The notes: generated from the letters alone by a model not told the origin. Shown: positions 1-10,767, numbered from the stretch's first letter. The stretch: 63,103 nt of DNA from Myxococcales bacterium (GCA_019637115.1 JAHBWH010000027.1:1-63103); one strand, 5' to 3'. Numbers and translations: made by a program.

Positions 1-2
1 CC

Positions 3-1205
3 TGGGTCGACACCCTCCCGCTCCGCTGCGCCCTCGATCGTGTGCGGGCGCGCGCCCACCTCGCCCGAGGCGAGGAGGACGCCGCGAAGCAGCTCATCGA
101 GCGCGTGTTGCAGGATGATCCGACGTCCACGGTGGGCTGGGAGCTCGCGATCGAGACCGCGCCCGAGGACGAGCGCGGCGAGCTCGCGAGGCGCGCCCGA
201 GAGGCGACTGGCGCCACGCACTTCGAGCAGAAAGCGCGGGAGATCTCGGGGCTGACCCCCGGCGCGCTCGCTCGCGAGGTGCTCGTGGCGCGCCCCGAAA
301 CGCTCGCCGACGTCTTCCGATCGGTCTTCGCTCGCGCGCGCGCGCTTCAGGCGGAGCAGCGCGCCTTCCTCGGCATGGGGATCGCGCGGATTCTCGCCGC
401 ACGTGAGGTGGAGATCGAGCTGGTGGAAGCGTTCCTCGAGATCTGGCTGGACGACCCCGAGGCCGAGCCGACGTGGATCGCGGAGGCCTTCTTGTTGGAG
501 GAATGGGCTGAGGCCCTCCGCGTGCTACGCGGGTTTCTCCCGCGGGCCTATTCGTCCGATCCGTCGTCTGTGTCGACCGAAGCGCTCCAGGATCTCGTGG
601 TGGTCGCCGCCGCCCACGAGTCGGATTTCGCGGATGTTCTCTTCGGCGAGGTGGCGTTGCCGCTGACACGCACCGAGCTCGCGAAGCTCCGGATGCGGAT
701 GCGGAGCGCCCCGGCGGACGTCGCGTTCCGCCGCGCGCGGCAACGGGCCGATGAGGCCCACGACGCGTTGCACCCCGAGCTCTGCTTGGACCAGCTGGAC
801 GACTTCGTGGACATCGAGGACGACCTGTTGATTGATGATGGGGACTGGGACGAGCTGGACGATGGGCTCGACGAAGAGGACGTCGACCAAGTGCTTGCGG
901 ACCTCCGAGGCGCGCCTGGCTCCCTTCGAAAGGATCTCGAGCGCGCACCTCCGGCAGTCGCCGATGGTTTGTTGAGGTCGATGCTCGCGCAACTGGAGGT
1001 GCCGAGCGAGTTGTTCGCCAACATCCCGCGCAAGGCGAAGATCGACTTTCTGTGCTCGGTGCTGGCGGGCGGACCGAACACCACCCTCGAGACGCTGCAG
1101 GCCGCCCTCGCCGTGCTCATCACCTCGGCCGCGGGCGGGGCCCGCGCTCCGCGGCCTCGCACGCAGCGGAAGAAGCCGAAGCCCAAGCGGAGGAAGAAGC
1201 GATGA
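3..1205 (+). CDS. TPR-like hypothetical protein (5' end outside window)
   Basis: The frame is open from the left edge, so the true start probably lies upstream; the first in-window start codon is GTG at 42. The N-terminal part (LARGEEDAAKQLIERVLQDDP) resembles a TPR helix pair. The middle is helical and leucine/alanine-rich, an acidic stretch around 820-890 is rich in Asp, and the last 20 residues are very basic (PKPKRRKK). The stop overlaps the next start by 4 bp (ATGA), so it is translationally coupled to the J-domain gene and belongs to the Hsp70 locus. A role as co-chaperone or client adaptor is inference from position only. The product family is not recognised. Confidence 0.7.
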   Translation, partial: WVDTLPLRCALDRVRARAHLARGEEDAAKQLIERVLQDDPTSTVGWELAIETAPEDERGELARRAREATGATHFEQKAREISGLTPGALAREVLVARPETLADVFRSVFARARALQAEQRAFLGMGIARILAAREVEIELVEAFLEIWLDDPEAEPTWIAEAFLLEEWAEALRVLRGFLPRAYSSDPSSVSTEALQDLVVVAAAHESDFADVLFGEVALPLTRTELAKLRMRMRSAPADVAFRRARQRADEAHDALHPELCLDQLDDFVDIEDDLLIDDGDWDELDDGLDEEDVDQVLADLRGAPGSLRKDLERAPPAVADGLLRSMLAQLEVPSELFANIPRKAKIDFLCSVLAGGPNTTLETLQAALAVLITSAAGGARAPRPRTQRKKPKPKRRKKR

Positions 1206-1546
1206 CCCAAACTCCGATGACCTGGGAGCGTGCCTTCGAGGTGCTCGAGCTCGCGCCGGACGCGAGCGCGAAGGACCTCAAGCGCGCGTACCGGCGAGCC
1301 GTCGCGGCGAACCCACCGGATCGCGCTCCGGAGGCCTTCGAGCAGATCCGCGCCGCGTTCGAGCTGCTGGACGATCCGACCGCCGCTTACCAGATGCTCC
1401 ATCGCCCCGACGCGGCGACGCCCCCGCTGCGTGTGCGTCGCCCCGCGGCCGTCGAGGTCGAGCGCGACCTGCCGCTCGCGGTGCTCCGCGTGCACGTGAG
1501 CGGGCTCGAGGTGGACGCGCTGCTCGGAGGACGCGATGACGGGTGA
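1202..1546 (+). CDS. Degenerate J-domain (DnaJ-like) protein
   Basis: A 114-residue protein whose first 65 residues align by eye with a J domain: WERAFEVLELAPDASAKDLKRAYRRA, then a loop, then FEQIRAAFELLDDP. J domains stimulate Hsp70 ATPase through an invariant HPD tripeptide. Here the loop reads ANPPDRAPEAF, so the His is replaced (NPPD). The ATG at 1202 is preferred over a longer upstream start because it overlaps the preceding stop. The ORF ends 11 bp inside the downstream GrpE-like gene. It probably serves the DnaK encoded at 3382, either as a non-activating J-like adaptor or through a changed contact; that is inference. Confidence 0.75.
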   Translation: MTQTPMTWERAFEVLELAPDASAKDLKRAYRRAVAANPPDRAPEAFEQIRAAFELLDDPTAAYQMLHRPDAATPPLRVRRPAAVEVERDLPLAVLRVHVSGLEVDALLGGRDDG

Positions 1547-2240
1547 GATCGGCGGGTCTGGTGGGCTCGCCCGGCCCGAAACGAGCCAGGAGGAGGATGG
1601 GCGTCCGTCCTGGGTCGCCGAGCTCCTCGTGGAGGTGCGCGGCGTCGGCGCGGACGGCGCACGGCCGGCGTGGGTCGACGAGCTGCTGACGGAGCTGCGG
1701 CGCGCCGGGCGAGCCGCGGTCGCGGCGCGCGCGGCGGCCGAGTCGTGCGAGCAGCGGCTCGAGTCGAGCGCGGTGGCACGCGCGGAGCCCACGTCGAGCG
1801 GCGCGGCGCACGAGGCGTCGACTGACGCGGCGCCCGAGCACGTCGGGAGGGCCGAGGGAGACGACCATGGCGTGGTGCGGCTCGTGGAGGCGCTCTTGCC
1901 GACGGTGGATGCGCTCGCGCGCATGTCCGTCGCGACCGCACCGAGTGAGCCGCGGGCCCTCTGGCAGCGGCTCGGCCGCGGGCGAGAGCTCGCCGAGCTG
2001 AAGGCGTTGCGGGACGGGATCACCGTCCTCGACGCGCAGCTGACGAGCGCGCTCGAGGCCTGTGGCGTCTCGCTCGACCGCGAAGTGGGGGGGCCGGTCG
2101 ACGGCGACCGACACCGGATCGTCGAGACGGTCGCCGTCGGGCCCGGAGAGCCGAGCGGCAGGGTCCGAGCGGTCGTCCGAGCGGGCGTGAGCTTCGGCGG
2201 ACGTCGGCTGCGCGAGGCCGACGTCATCGTCACGCGCTAA
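1536..2240 (+). CDS. GrpE-like nucleotide exchange factor
   Basis: A 234-residue protein. The C-terminal 70 residues follow the GrpE beta-domain pattern: GVSLDREVGGPVDGDRHRIV, then a short loop, then GRVRAVVRAGVSFGGRRLREADVIV. Before it lies a helical segment (WQRLGRGRELAELKALRDGI) in the position of the GrpE dimer helix. The N-terminal 110 residues are Ala/Glu-rich and low in complexity. GrpE releases ADP from DnaK. It overlaps the J-like gene by 11 bp. The divergence from canonical GrpE suggests a specialised Hsp70 system; a housekeeping set probably exists elsewhere (inference). Confidence 0.7.
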   Translation: MTGEIGGSGGLARPETSQEEDGRPSWVAELLVEVRGVGADGARPAWVDELLTELRRAGRAAVAARAAAESCEQRLESSAVARAEPTSSGAAHEASTDAAPEHVGRAEGDDHGVVRLVEALLPTVDALARMSVATAPSEPRALWQRLGRGRELAELKALRDGITVLDAQLTSALEACGVSLDREVGGPVDGDRHRIVETVAVGPGEPSGRVRAVVRAGVSFGGRRLREADVIVTR

Positions 2241-2367
2241 GTACAGCGAACCGGAAGTTCGTAACCAGGGAAAAGGGGCGCCCGTCCAGCAAGGCGCGAC
2301 GAGGGAGCGGGCTGCTCACCCGTGACTGACGAGCAACGCAGCTGGACTGGATGGATCTGCCGCAGCT

Positions 2368-2383
2368 TGTACTAATAAGTACA
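2368..2383. promoter_or_regulatory. Palindrome, candidate operator for the small-ORF/nucleotidyltransferase pair
   Basis: TGTAC-TAATAA-GTACA is a perfect 5-bp inverted repeat around an AT spacer, unusual in this GC-rich gap. It lies about 60 bp before the ATG at 2442. The sequence TAAGTACAG at 2376-2384 recurs at 2238-2246, across the grpE stop codon. An operator or transcription start for the pair is plausible; no regulator gene is evident in the pair itself. Confidence 0.35.
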
Positions 2384-2441
2384 GGACCACCTCGGTGTGC
2401 GCGGACGCCTCGGCGGCGCGGATGGTGCTACCTTGCCGAGT

Positions 2442-2693
2442 ATGCGCGACGACGACCTTCGCCGCTTCGCCTCGCGTCCTTGGAGCGAAGCGTCAACGCT
2501 CAAGGCGGAGTATTGGGCCGCGCGCAAGCGCGTTGAGGGCGCTGCAGTCGGACTCGAGGTCTCACGCGCCCTCTACGAGCAGATGCGCGCACGCCGCCCC
2601 GACTGGCCGTCGGTGCAAGAGCGGGAAGAGGACCTGCTGACGCACATCCGCGTCGCTGCGGAGTTGCGCCATGTCACGCTTCGAAATCGATGA
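2442..2693 (+). CDS. Small protein paired with nucleotidyltransferase
   Basis: An 83-residue protein starting at ATG 2442 (MRDDDLRRFASRPW). A longer frame reaches 2397 but has no better start. It contains an SRPWSEASTLKAEYW segment followed by a helical, arginine-rich region and ends LRHVTLRNR. I know such small proteins as frequent upstream partners of Pol-beta-fold nucleotidyltransferases in environmental bacteria; their function is unknown. It overlaps the nucleotidyltransferase start at 2671 by 23 bp, so the two are translationally linked. An antitoxin-like or substrate-presenting role is conjecture. Confidence 0.7.
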   Translation: MRDDDLRRFASRPWSEASTLKAEYWAARKRVEGAAVGLEVSRALYEQMRARRPDWPSVQEREEDLLTHIRVAAELRHVTLRNR

Positions 2694-3249
2694 CGTCCTG
2701 CGCGATCTCGCCTCCGCATGCGCAGAGCTCGGCCGGCGCTGGTACCTCTTCGGTGCACAAGCCGTCGCGGTGCACGGCCGTCCCCGGCTGACCGCGGATG
2801 TCGACGCGACGCTCGACGCAGATCCACAGGACGTCGACGAGGTCGTCGGCGCGCTCGTTCGGCACGGTTTCGAGGTCCGAGTCGAGGATCCTCGGTCCTT
2901 CGTCGAGCGGACGCGCGTCCTCCCGCTCGTCCACCACCGCTCGACGTTTCCGCTGGACCTCGTCTTTGCGGGGCCAGGGCTCGAGCAGGAGTTCCTGTCG
3001 AACGCGCGACTCCACGTGCTCAGCTCGGTGAGTGTCCCCGTGATCGCCGCGGAGGATCTCGTCGTCGCGAAGTTGCTTGCGGGCCGCCCCCGCGACATCG
3101 AGGATGTCCGCGGGATCCTGCTCGAACGCGGGACCTCGCTCGACCGCGCTCGCATCGACGACTTCTTGCGACTACTGGAGGAGGCGCTCGATCGTAGCGA
3201 CCTACGCTCGAGCCTCGCCGCGCTCATCGAGGCCCGCCCACGGCGCTGA
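2671..3249 (+). CDS. Nucleotidyltransferase-fold protein (AbiEii/MNT-like)
   Basis: A 192-residue protein. The core FGAQAVAVHGRPRLTADVDATL has the Pol-beta nucleotidyltransferase signature: a small-residue turn (G28-A29) and the metal-binding pair D43-x-D45. A later conserved segment, AAEDLVVAKLLAGRPRDIEDVRGIL (about 130-155), is typical of the AbiEii/DUF1814-like group. Such proteins transfer nucleotides to RNA or protein and occur in toxin-antitoxin and abortive-infection modules. The gene sits between grpE-like and dnaK-like genes in the same orientation, 132 bp before dnaK. Whether it belongs to the chaperone operon or is an insertion cannot be told from sequence alone. Confidence 0.8.
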   Translation: MSRFEIDDVLRDLASACAELGRRWYLFGAQAVAVHGRPRLTADVDATLDADPQDVDEVVGALVRHGFEVRVEDPRSFVERTRVLPLVHHRSTFPLDLVFAGPGLEQEFLSNARLHVLSSVSVPVIAAEDLVVAKLLAGRPRDIEDVRGILLERGTSLDRARIDDFLRLLEEALDRSDLRSSLAALIEARPRR

Positions 3250-3381
3250 GCTCGCCCGTCAGGGCGCGCGATTGGGAACGGAGCTCGAGATGACGGGTGC
3301 GGCGGGTCGTCTGGCCGCTTGGTTCTCGGCGGTGATTGAGAGGGCCTTGCGGCGACGTCGCAGCGCGGTACCGTCCGCCGC

Positions 3382-5151
<1,770 letters not shown>

Positions 5152-5207
5152 GGCGTCTGGCCGACTCTACCGCACGGCAAGGCGTCGTACGTTCTGGGCG
5201 AATGCGA

Positions 5208-5238
5208 AGCGCCGACGAGCTCGAGGCTCATCGGCGCT
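5208..5238 (+). terminator. Hairpin after dnaK-like gene
   Basis: A 13-nt arm AGCGCCGACGAGC and its complement, with one mismatch, around the loop TCGAG, followed by TTTCG. It lies about 57 bp after the dnaK-like stop, in the gap between convergent genes. The T tract is weak, so termination efficiency is uncertain. Confidence 0.5.
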
Positions 5239-5290
5239 TTCGAAGAAAGCTCGTCTTCGCAAGCCTATCGAGCGGGGGCCAGCTCACGGA

Positions 5291-5340
5291 GTGGAGTCGT
5301 TCGAGCGTGGATGAAGTCCACAGGAGCCGAACGACTCCAC
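5291..5340. repeat. Nested perfect inverted repeat (cruciform-like)
   Basis: The outer arms GTGGAGTCGTTCG (5291-5303) and CGAACGACTCCAC (5328-5340) are perfectly complementary. Inside them GTGGA (5307-5311) pairs with TCCAC (5317-5321). It lies 21 bp from the stop of the minus-strand Kazal gene. It may be the terminator of that gene or a structured RNA or protein site; no T-run follows on either strand. Confidence 0.6.
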
Positions 5341-5360
5341 GAGAGAGTTGGGGAGGTCCC

Positions 5361-6734
5361 TCAACGGGTCCGCAGCGGCTCGCAAGTGTAGGCGTTCACG
5401 CACTGCCAGCAGCCATCGACGATGATCGCCGTTCCGTCGACGCCACAGTCGGGCCGCAACGCGCGGCAGGTGAGTCGCTCGCGGGTGGCGCAGCGGCTCA
5501 CTTCGCACGCGGCGACGCAGTCGTCGCAGACCGGACAGGACCCGTGCGCGCATGGGTTGCACCACTCCTGGTTCGCACAGTCCCCGTCCGTCCGGCACGC
5601 CCGCGAGCCGGGCGCGCACTGCCCGTAGCAGACCGCGGGGCACGCCTCATCCCCGCTGCAAGGGGACAGACACTCGCTGTGGTCGCAATAACCGCCGCGG
5701 CCGCAATCGTCGTCCGCGAGGCAGTACGGGCGCTCGATGCGGCACTCTCCCTCGTGCGCGATCCGGACACCCGCGCAGTTCGCGTGGCAGACGCTGCTGT
5801 AGGTGCGACCATCCACGCCGCAGACCGGAGCCCAAATCTCTGGGCAGACGCAGCCTGGATCGATCGGGACGCAGTAGCTGACGCACGAGCCCTCGCAGGC
5901 GCCGCCCGGCTCGCAGCCCTCGCACGCCGTCGCGCAGCTGTACCCTGGGCCGCAGTCGCGGTCGCTGCGGCACTCGGGGGTGACGTGCCGTGGCTCGCAG
6001 GTGCCGGTGGGTGAGGGGGCGGGTGGCGCGCTGCATTCCCCCGCGTATGCGATGGCCACGCCGGCGCAGCGCGCGTTGCAGGGGTTGCCATAGGTCTCGC
6101 CGTCTACGCCGCAGACGGGATCCCACTCGCGCGTGCACGAGCACCAACTGGCTTCTCCCTCGCACGTTCCATAGCAGACGTCGGGGCAGGGTAGACCCGG
6201 CTCGCAACCAGGCGGCGCGAGGCAAACCTCCGCGGCGTTGCACCGAGCGCCGTCGCCGCAGTCGGCGTCGGAGTAGCACCCTCGGCGCGGGCGGTCGCCA
6301 TCGTCGACGGGCGTATCCCCATCGAACACGCAGAGCTCGTCGGCGCGGCAGTCCGCATCGGAGAGGCATCGCGTCGGCCCCGTCGTGCAGCGCCCGTAGC
6401 AAACCGCGATGCAGGCCTCCGCGCCATCCGGGCAGCCGCTCAGGCACTCCGAGTGGTCACACCACTGTCCCAAGCCACAATCGCTGCTCGCGAGGCAGAG
6501 GCGCTCGGACTCGCACTCGCCCTCGTGAGCGACCTCGACGCGTGCGCACGCCGCCACGCACTCGTTGCCGTAGGTCATCCCGTCCGCGCCACAGACGGGG
6601 GCGTAGATCAGGTTGCACACGCAGTCGGGATCCGGACCCGGGTCGGGGTCTGGATCGCCGTCACACCCCCGCGCGCCGACGAGGAGCGGGAGGGTCGCGA
6701 AGCAACAGAGAAGCCAAAGGTGTCGTGTACGCAT
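5361..6734 (-). CDS. Secreted multi-Kazal-domain cysteine-rich protein
   Basis: A 457-residue protein starting [20 protein letters not shown], a signal peptide; C24 may be a lipid anchor but the lipobox (ARGC) is not canonical. Three Kazal domains are visible at about 38-74, 198-234 and 295-331, each with the pattern C-x-C-x5-PVCG-DG-x-TY-x3-C-x2-C-x8-H/YxGEC. Kazal domains inhibit serine proteases; in bacteria they are often only adhesion or structural modules. Between them are further Cys-rich repeats ([15 protein letters not shown] and similar). A longer frame to 6905 lacks a signal peptide, so ATG 6734 is preferred. The protein is probably exported to the cell surface or medium; the target protease is unknown. 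Confidence 0.85.
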   Translation of the reverse strand: MRTRHLWLLCCFATLPLLVGARGCDGDPDPDPGPDPDCVCNLIYAPVCGADGMTYGNECVAACARVEVAHEGECESERLCLASSDCGLGQWCDHSECLSGCPDGAEACIAVCYGRCTTGPTRCLSDADCRADELCVFDGDTPVDDGDRPRRGCYSDADCGDGARCNAAEVCLAPPGCEPGLPCPDVCYGTCEGEASWCSCTREWDPVCGVDGETYGNPCNARCAGVAIAYAGECSAPPAPSPTGTCEPRHVTPECRSDRDCGPGYSCATACEGCEPGGACEGSCVSYCVPIDPGCVCPEIWAPVCGVDGRTYSSVCHANCAGVRIAHEGECRIERPYCLADDDCGRGGYCDHSECLSPCSGDEACPAVCYGQCAPGSRACRTDGDCANQEWCNPCAHGSCPVCDDCVAACEVSRCATRERLTCRALRPDCGVDGTAIIVDGCWQCVNAYTCEPLRTR

Positions 6735-6954
6735 GTCGAGTCTCCCCGGAAGCTCGTGTGCCGATGTGCGCCTCGGAGAGGCCACATCCGATGGGTGGAG
6801 ACGCGGGTCGACATCCGTCACTCGATTCCTCGCCCGTCGCGTGCCCTCGGAGAGGGGGAGGTGCGCGATCCTCGCCGGTCGCCCCGGAGCGGAGGCCGCG
6901 GACACCCTCGCGACATTCGGCGCGCCATCCGCCGAGCCCCTTCGTCGGGCGAGC

Positions 6955-7779
6955 TCAGCGGCCGACGCGCGCCAGGAGCGGCTGCATCCAGCGTGGGACG
7001 TTCGACTCGGGGAAACGGCGCATCGGGTCGGCGACGCGGCCTTGCTCGCGCCACTCGAAGTGGAGGTGCGGTCCGCGCGAGAGGCCCGTGTTGCCCGAGC
7101 GGGCGACGACCTGGCCCGCGCGGACGACCTGGCCCGCGTGGACGTGGATCGCGTCGAGGTGCGCGTAGGCGCTGACCTCGCCGCCCGCGTGCAAGAGCAC
7201 GAGCAGGTTGCCGTAGCCGTCGACGGAGTTGTTGGCGTAGCCCACGAGGCCGTCGCCGAGCGCGCGCACGGGCGTGCCGATCTCGGCGCTCACGTCGACG
7301 CCGCGGTGCGCGTAGTCGCGTCGCCCACGGCGCTGGACGCCGCGGCCGAAGCGGCCGCCGTCGACGGGCCAGACGAGGTGCTCGGGGGGCGTGAGTCGGA
7401 GCGCCTCGACCGCCTCGAGCCACTCGGGACGCGGCTCGGCGCGGATGAGCTCGGCGGCGGCGCGGTGCGTGCCGAGCTCGAGCCGCTCGGCGAGCTTCGC
7501 CGCAGGCCCCGTCGGCTCGGGCGCGCGTCGCGGGCCGTTGCAGTACCGACGGCGGCCGTAGCGACCGCAGCGCCTCGCGTCGGGGAGCCAGCGGTCGACG
7601 CCGGGCAAGGTGTCACGACTTCGCACGCGGAGCTCGTTCGGCAGCTCGCTCGGCAGCGCGTCCGCGGACGCCGAGATCGCGCGGTCTTCGGGCTTCTCGG
7701 GCGTCCGCTCGAGCGGCCCCACCGTGGCCGAGGGCTCGCAACCGAGCACCAGGATCAAGCCGGTGAGGACGCGGCGCAC
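6955..7779 (-). CDS. M23-family peptidase lipoprotein
   Basis: A 274-residue protein. GTG at 7779 gives [14 protein letters not shown], a short lipoprotein signal with the lipobox VLGC (lipidated C14), so this start is chosen over the longer open frame. The M23/LytM zinc site is intact: H158-x3-D162 (HRGVD) and HLH at 238-240 (GPHLHFE). M23 enzymes cut peptidoglycan cross-links or act as amidase activators; here the protein would sit in the periplasm on a membrane anchor. The 120-residue linker before the domain is charged and without a recognised fold. It is transcribed towards the Kazal gene. Confidence 0.9.
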   Translation of the reverse strand: MRRVLTGLILVLGCEPSATVGPLERTPEKPEDRAISASADALPSELPNELRVRSRDTLPGVDRWLPDARRCGRYGRRRYCNGPRRAPEPTGPAAKLAERLELGTHRAAAELIRAEPRPEWLEAVEALRLTPPEHLVWPVDGGRFGRGVQRRGRRDYAHRGVDVSAEIGTPVRALGDGLVGYANNSVDGYGNLLVLLHAGGEVSAYAHLDAIHVHAGQVVRAGQVVARSGNTGLSRGPHLHFEWREQGRVADPMRRFPESNVPRWMQPLLARVGR

Positions 7780-8028
7780 GGCGCGAGGGTAACGCCGTTC
7801 GCGCGCTCGCCGCCAGCTGTTGGTGGAAACTCGGCGCGGTGTCGTACTCGCGCGGAGGCGCGCCCACATGGGACCACGTCGCGCGATCGTCGTTCACGAA
7901 GAGTGGTTCGAGCGCATCGGCGCTCGAGCGACGACGAGCCGCGACGAGCCTCGAGGGAGCGCGCTCGCTCTCGGTCGAGAGCGAAGGTAGGCTCGGCGCC
8001 TCGCGGCGACGCGGAGGAGGAACGAGCG

Positions 8029-8529
8029 ATGGCGACGAAGAAGGCGAAGACTGGCGACGCGCCGGTGATCGACATGGGGATTGGCGCGAAGGATCGCGAG
8101 AAGATCGCGAACGGGCTCTCCCGAGTGCTGGCCGACTCGTACACCCTCTACCTGAAGACGCACAGCTTCCACTGGAACGTCGAGGGGCCGATGTTCAACA
8201 CGCTGCACGAGATGTTCATGGTGCAGTACACGGAGCTGTGGAACGCGCTCGACCTGATCGCCGAGCGTATCCGCTCGCTCGGGTACTACGCGCCTGGGAC
8301 GTACGCGGAGCTCGGGAAGCTCTCGTCGATCGAGGAGACCGAGGGCGTGCCCGAAGCGATGGCGATGGTGCGCCTGCTGGTGAAGGGGCACGAGTCGGTC
8401 GCCCGCACCGCGCGCGAAGCGTTCAAGCCAGCGGAGAAGGCGGGGGACCAGGCGACCGCGGATCTGCTCACGCAGCGGCTGCAGGTGCACGAGAAGACGG
8501 CGTGGATGCTGCGTAGTCTGCTGAAGTAG
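8029..8529 (+). CDS. dps: Dps family DNA-binding ferritin
   Basis: A 166-residue ferritin-like protein. The Dps ferroxidase signature is present: [23 protein letters not shown] and, at 75-79, DLIAE, giving candidate ligands H48, H60, D75 and E79. The N-terminal tail ([10 protein letters not shown]) is basic, as in DNA-binding Dps. Dps dodecamers oxidise ferrous iron with peroxide, store it and protect DNA. A purine-rich ribosome site (GGAGGAGG, 8013-8020) lies 8 bp before ATG 8029; the much longer open frame upstream is not coding. The gene is monocistronic, with a 199-bp gap to the following response regulator. Confidence 0.93.
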   Translation: MATKKAKTGDAPVIDMGIGAKDREKIANGLSRVLADSYTLYLKTHSFHWNVEGPMFNTLHEMFMVQYTELWNALDLIAERIRSLGYYAPGTYAELGKLSSIEETEGVPEAMAMVRLLVKGHESVARTAREAFKPAEKAGDQATADLLTQRLQVHEKTAWMLRSLLK

Positions 8530-8728
8530 TCCACACGATCTACGGATCCGCGGGAAGCTGAAACCACCGTAAGGAACGCGCCACGTGGCGGGGTCGGGGT
8601 CCCCACACCCTCTCGTCCGGCGTCACCGCGAAAACGCGGCGTCCTGAGGTGTCCCCGAGCGTCGTCGCATGCTGAACTCCTCGTAAGGCACGGCGGACGC
8701 GGCGAGCGGCTGTTAGGATGCGCCCCGA

Positions 8729-9391
8729 ATGCGCATTCTCGTCGTCGAAGACGCTGCCAAGCTCGCGGCCTTCATCAGCCGCGTTCTGCGCGAAGAAGGC
8801 TACACGGTCGATCAGGTCGGCGAGGGGGAGCTCGCCCTCGAGCAGATCGCGAAGACGCGGTACGAGCTCGTGATCCTCGACTGGATGCTCCCCGGGATCG
8901 ACGGGCTCGCCGTCTGCCGCCAGCTGCGCTCGCAGGGCATCACCGTGCCGATCATGATGTTGACGGCCCGGGGCGAGACCGGCGAGCGCGTGATCGGCCT
9001 CGACGCCGGGGCCGACGACTTCCTCGCGAAGCCCTTCGAGGTCGAGGAGCTCCTCGCGCGGGTGCGCGCGCTGATGCGGCGGAGCACCGGCTACGGCACG
9101 CTGCGCTGCGGGGACCTCGAGATCGACCGGGTGAACCTCCGCGTGACCATCAACGGTGAGCCCGTCCACCTGACGCAGCGCGAGTACGCGCTGCTCTTGC
9201 ACCTCGCGCATCAGGCGGGCCGCACCGTGCGTCGCACCGAGCTGCTCGAGCAGGTCTTCGACCTGCGCATCGAGCCGGGCTCGAACGTCGTCGAGGTGCA
9301 CATCAGCCGTCTGCGCGAGAAGCTCGGCGAGCACGCCTCGATCATCGAGACGGTGCGCGGCGTCGGGTACAGGCTCCGAGGCAGCGTGTGA
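8729..9391 (+). CDS. OmpR/PhoB-family response regulator
   Basis: A 220-residue two-component response regulator. The receiver domain (1-118) has the acidic pair E7-D8, the phospho-acceptor D51 (VILDWMLPG) and a late Lys in FLAKPFEVEELLARV. A winged-helix output domain fills about 125-220 (YALLLHLAHQAGRTVRRTELLEQVF, then VVEVHISRLREKLG). It should bind DNA as a dimer after phosphorylation. Its stop overlaps the kinase start by 4 bp (GTGA), which makes the kinase its certain partner. The signal is not evident; the CusR/QseB-like arrangement suggests a periplasmic cue. Confidence 0.95.
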   Translation: MRILVVEDAAKLAAFISRVLREEGYTVDQVGEGELALEQIAKTRYELVILDWMLPGIDGLAVCRQLRSQGITVPIMMLTARGETGERVIGLDAGADDFLAKPFEVEELLARVRALMRRSTGYGTLRCGDLEIDRVNLRVTINGEPVHLTQREYALLLHLAHQAGRTVRRTELLEQVFDLRIEPGSNVVEVHISRLREKLGEHASIIETVRGVGYRLRGSV

Positions 9392-10767
9392 GCTTTCGGG
9401 CGCGCCTCATCGCCGCGGTGATGGGGACGAGCCTGCTCGTGCTCGGGCTCGCCTTCGCGAGCCTCTACGCGCTCGTGCAAGCGTCGGAGCTCCGACAGCT
9501 CGACGCGGCGCTCCTGCGCGAGGCCTTCCAAGAGGCGCGCGAGGCTGGGCAGCACGAGACGCCCGCGCTCGTCGTCCGGCAACGACCTGGCCCGGTCACG
9601 GACGACACGGGGCCGCTGACGCGCTTCGCCGCCATCGTGGATGACGACGGCGAGGTGCTCGACCGGACCAGCACGCTGCGCCATGGGGTGCCAGAGCCGT
9701 CGGAACCCGACGAGCTCGAGCTCGGTGAGCCCTTCGACGTCATCTACGAGGGACAACGCCTCCGCGCGGTGCGTGTCGCGATCCCGCGCACGGACGCCGA
9801 GCTCTTCCTCGCCACGCCGCGAACCTTCCTCGACGCGGACGCGACCTTCTTGATCCGCGCGATGCTGATCGTGCTCTTCGGGGCGCTCGCGTGCGGGTTG
9901 CTCGTGTCGAGCGCGGTCATGGGGCGGCTGACCCGTGACCACGAGGCGATCGCGCGCGCCGTGCAGGCGGTCGCGCGCGGCGACCTCGAGGCCCGCGCGG
10001 CGGTGCCGGGGGGCGGCGGCGAGACGGCGCAGCTCGCGCGCGACGTGAACCACATGATCGAGCGCATCGCGGAGTCGATCGCGGCGCATCAGCGCTTCAT
10101 CGCGCACGCCTCGCACGAGCTGCGCTCGCCGTTGACCTTGCTCAAGGGCGAGCTCGAGCTCGCGCTGCGGCGGGAGCGGGCCGCCGAGGAGTACCGCGAG
10201 GCCATCCGCGAGGCGCTCTCCTCCACGCAGGAGCTGACACGCCTCGCGGAGCATCTGCTCGCGTTGGCGCGGGTGGAAGAGGGCCGCGCGCTCGGTGAGC
10301 GTGTCGCGCTCCACGAGCTGGTCGACAAGGCCGTGGAGGCGGCCGAGCGGGAAGAGCTCGCGCGCGGGGTGACGCTCGAGGCCGAGCTGGCGCCCGCCGT
10401 CGTCGAGGGGGCGACGATGGATCTCGAGCGGGCCGCCAAGAACCTCCTGCACAACGCGCTGCGCTTCTCGCCCGAGGGCGGCGTGGTGAGGGTGCGGCTC
10501 GAGGTGGAGGGCGACGACGCCGTCCTCTCGGTCGAGGACGAGGGGCCCGGGATCCCAGAGGCGCACCTCGAGCACGTCTTCGAGCCCTTCTATCGGGGGC
10601 CGCAGGACGGCGCGCGGATGGAGGAGGGGTCCGGGCTCGGGCTCGCGTTCGTGCGCGAGGTGGCGCGCGCGCACGGCGGGCGGGCCTTCGCGGAGCGAGG
10701 CGCGCGCGGGGCTCGGGTCGGGATCGTCATGCCCGTCGATCGGTCCGAGCGGGCCGCCAGACCGTGA
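9388..10767 (+). CDS. Sensor histidine kinase, HAMP type
   Basis: A 459-residue membrane kinase starting at GTG 9388. One transmembrane segment lies near residues 7-29, a second near 150-172, with about 120 periplasmic residues between. A HAMP domain follows (about 172-225), then HisKA with H243 in ASHELRSPL, then HATPase_c with NLLHNALRFSP, DEGPGIP and GSGLGLAFV. It phosphorylates the OmpR-type regulator encoded just upstream. The sensor region has no recognised fold. A strong hairpin follows at 10822-10850, suggesting a two-gene operon. Confidence 0.95.
   Translation: MSFRARLIAAVMGTSLLVLGLAFASLYALVQASELRQLDAALLREAFQEAREAGQHETPALVVRQRPGPVTDDTGPLTRFAAIVDDDGEVLDRTSTLRHGVPEPSEPDELELGEPFDVIYEGQRLRAVRVAIPRTDAELFLATPRTFLDADATFLIRAMLIVLFGALACGLLVSSAVMGRLTRDHEAIARAVQAVARGDLEARAAVPGGGGETAQLARDVNHMIERIAESIAAHQRFIAHASHELRSPLTLLKGELELALRRERAAEEYREAIREALSSTQELTRLAEHLLALARVEEGRALGERVALHELVDKAVEAAEREELARGVTLEAELAPAVVEGATMDLERAAKNLLHNALRFSPEGGVVRVRLEVEGDDAVLSVEDEGPGIPEAHLEHVFEPFYRGPQDGARMEEGSGLGLAFVREVARAHGGRAFAERGARGARVGIVMPVDRSERAARP

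Noticed and set aside
2238-2384. Transposon with 9-bp direct repeats (TAAGTACAG)
   Set aside because: The bounded 130-bp interval has no transposase or terminal inverted repeats; the repeat is short and may be regulatory.
6613-8028. N-terminal extension of Dps to 638 residues
   Set aside because: The extension is antisense to the M23 peptidase and Kazal genes; a strong ribosome site precedes ATG 8029.
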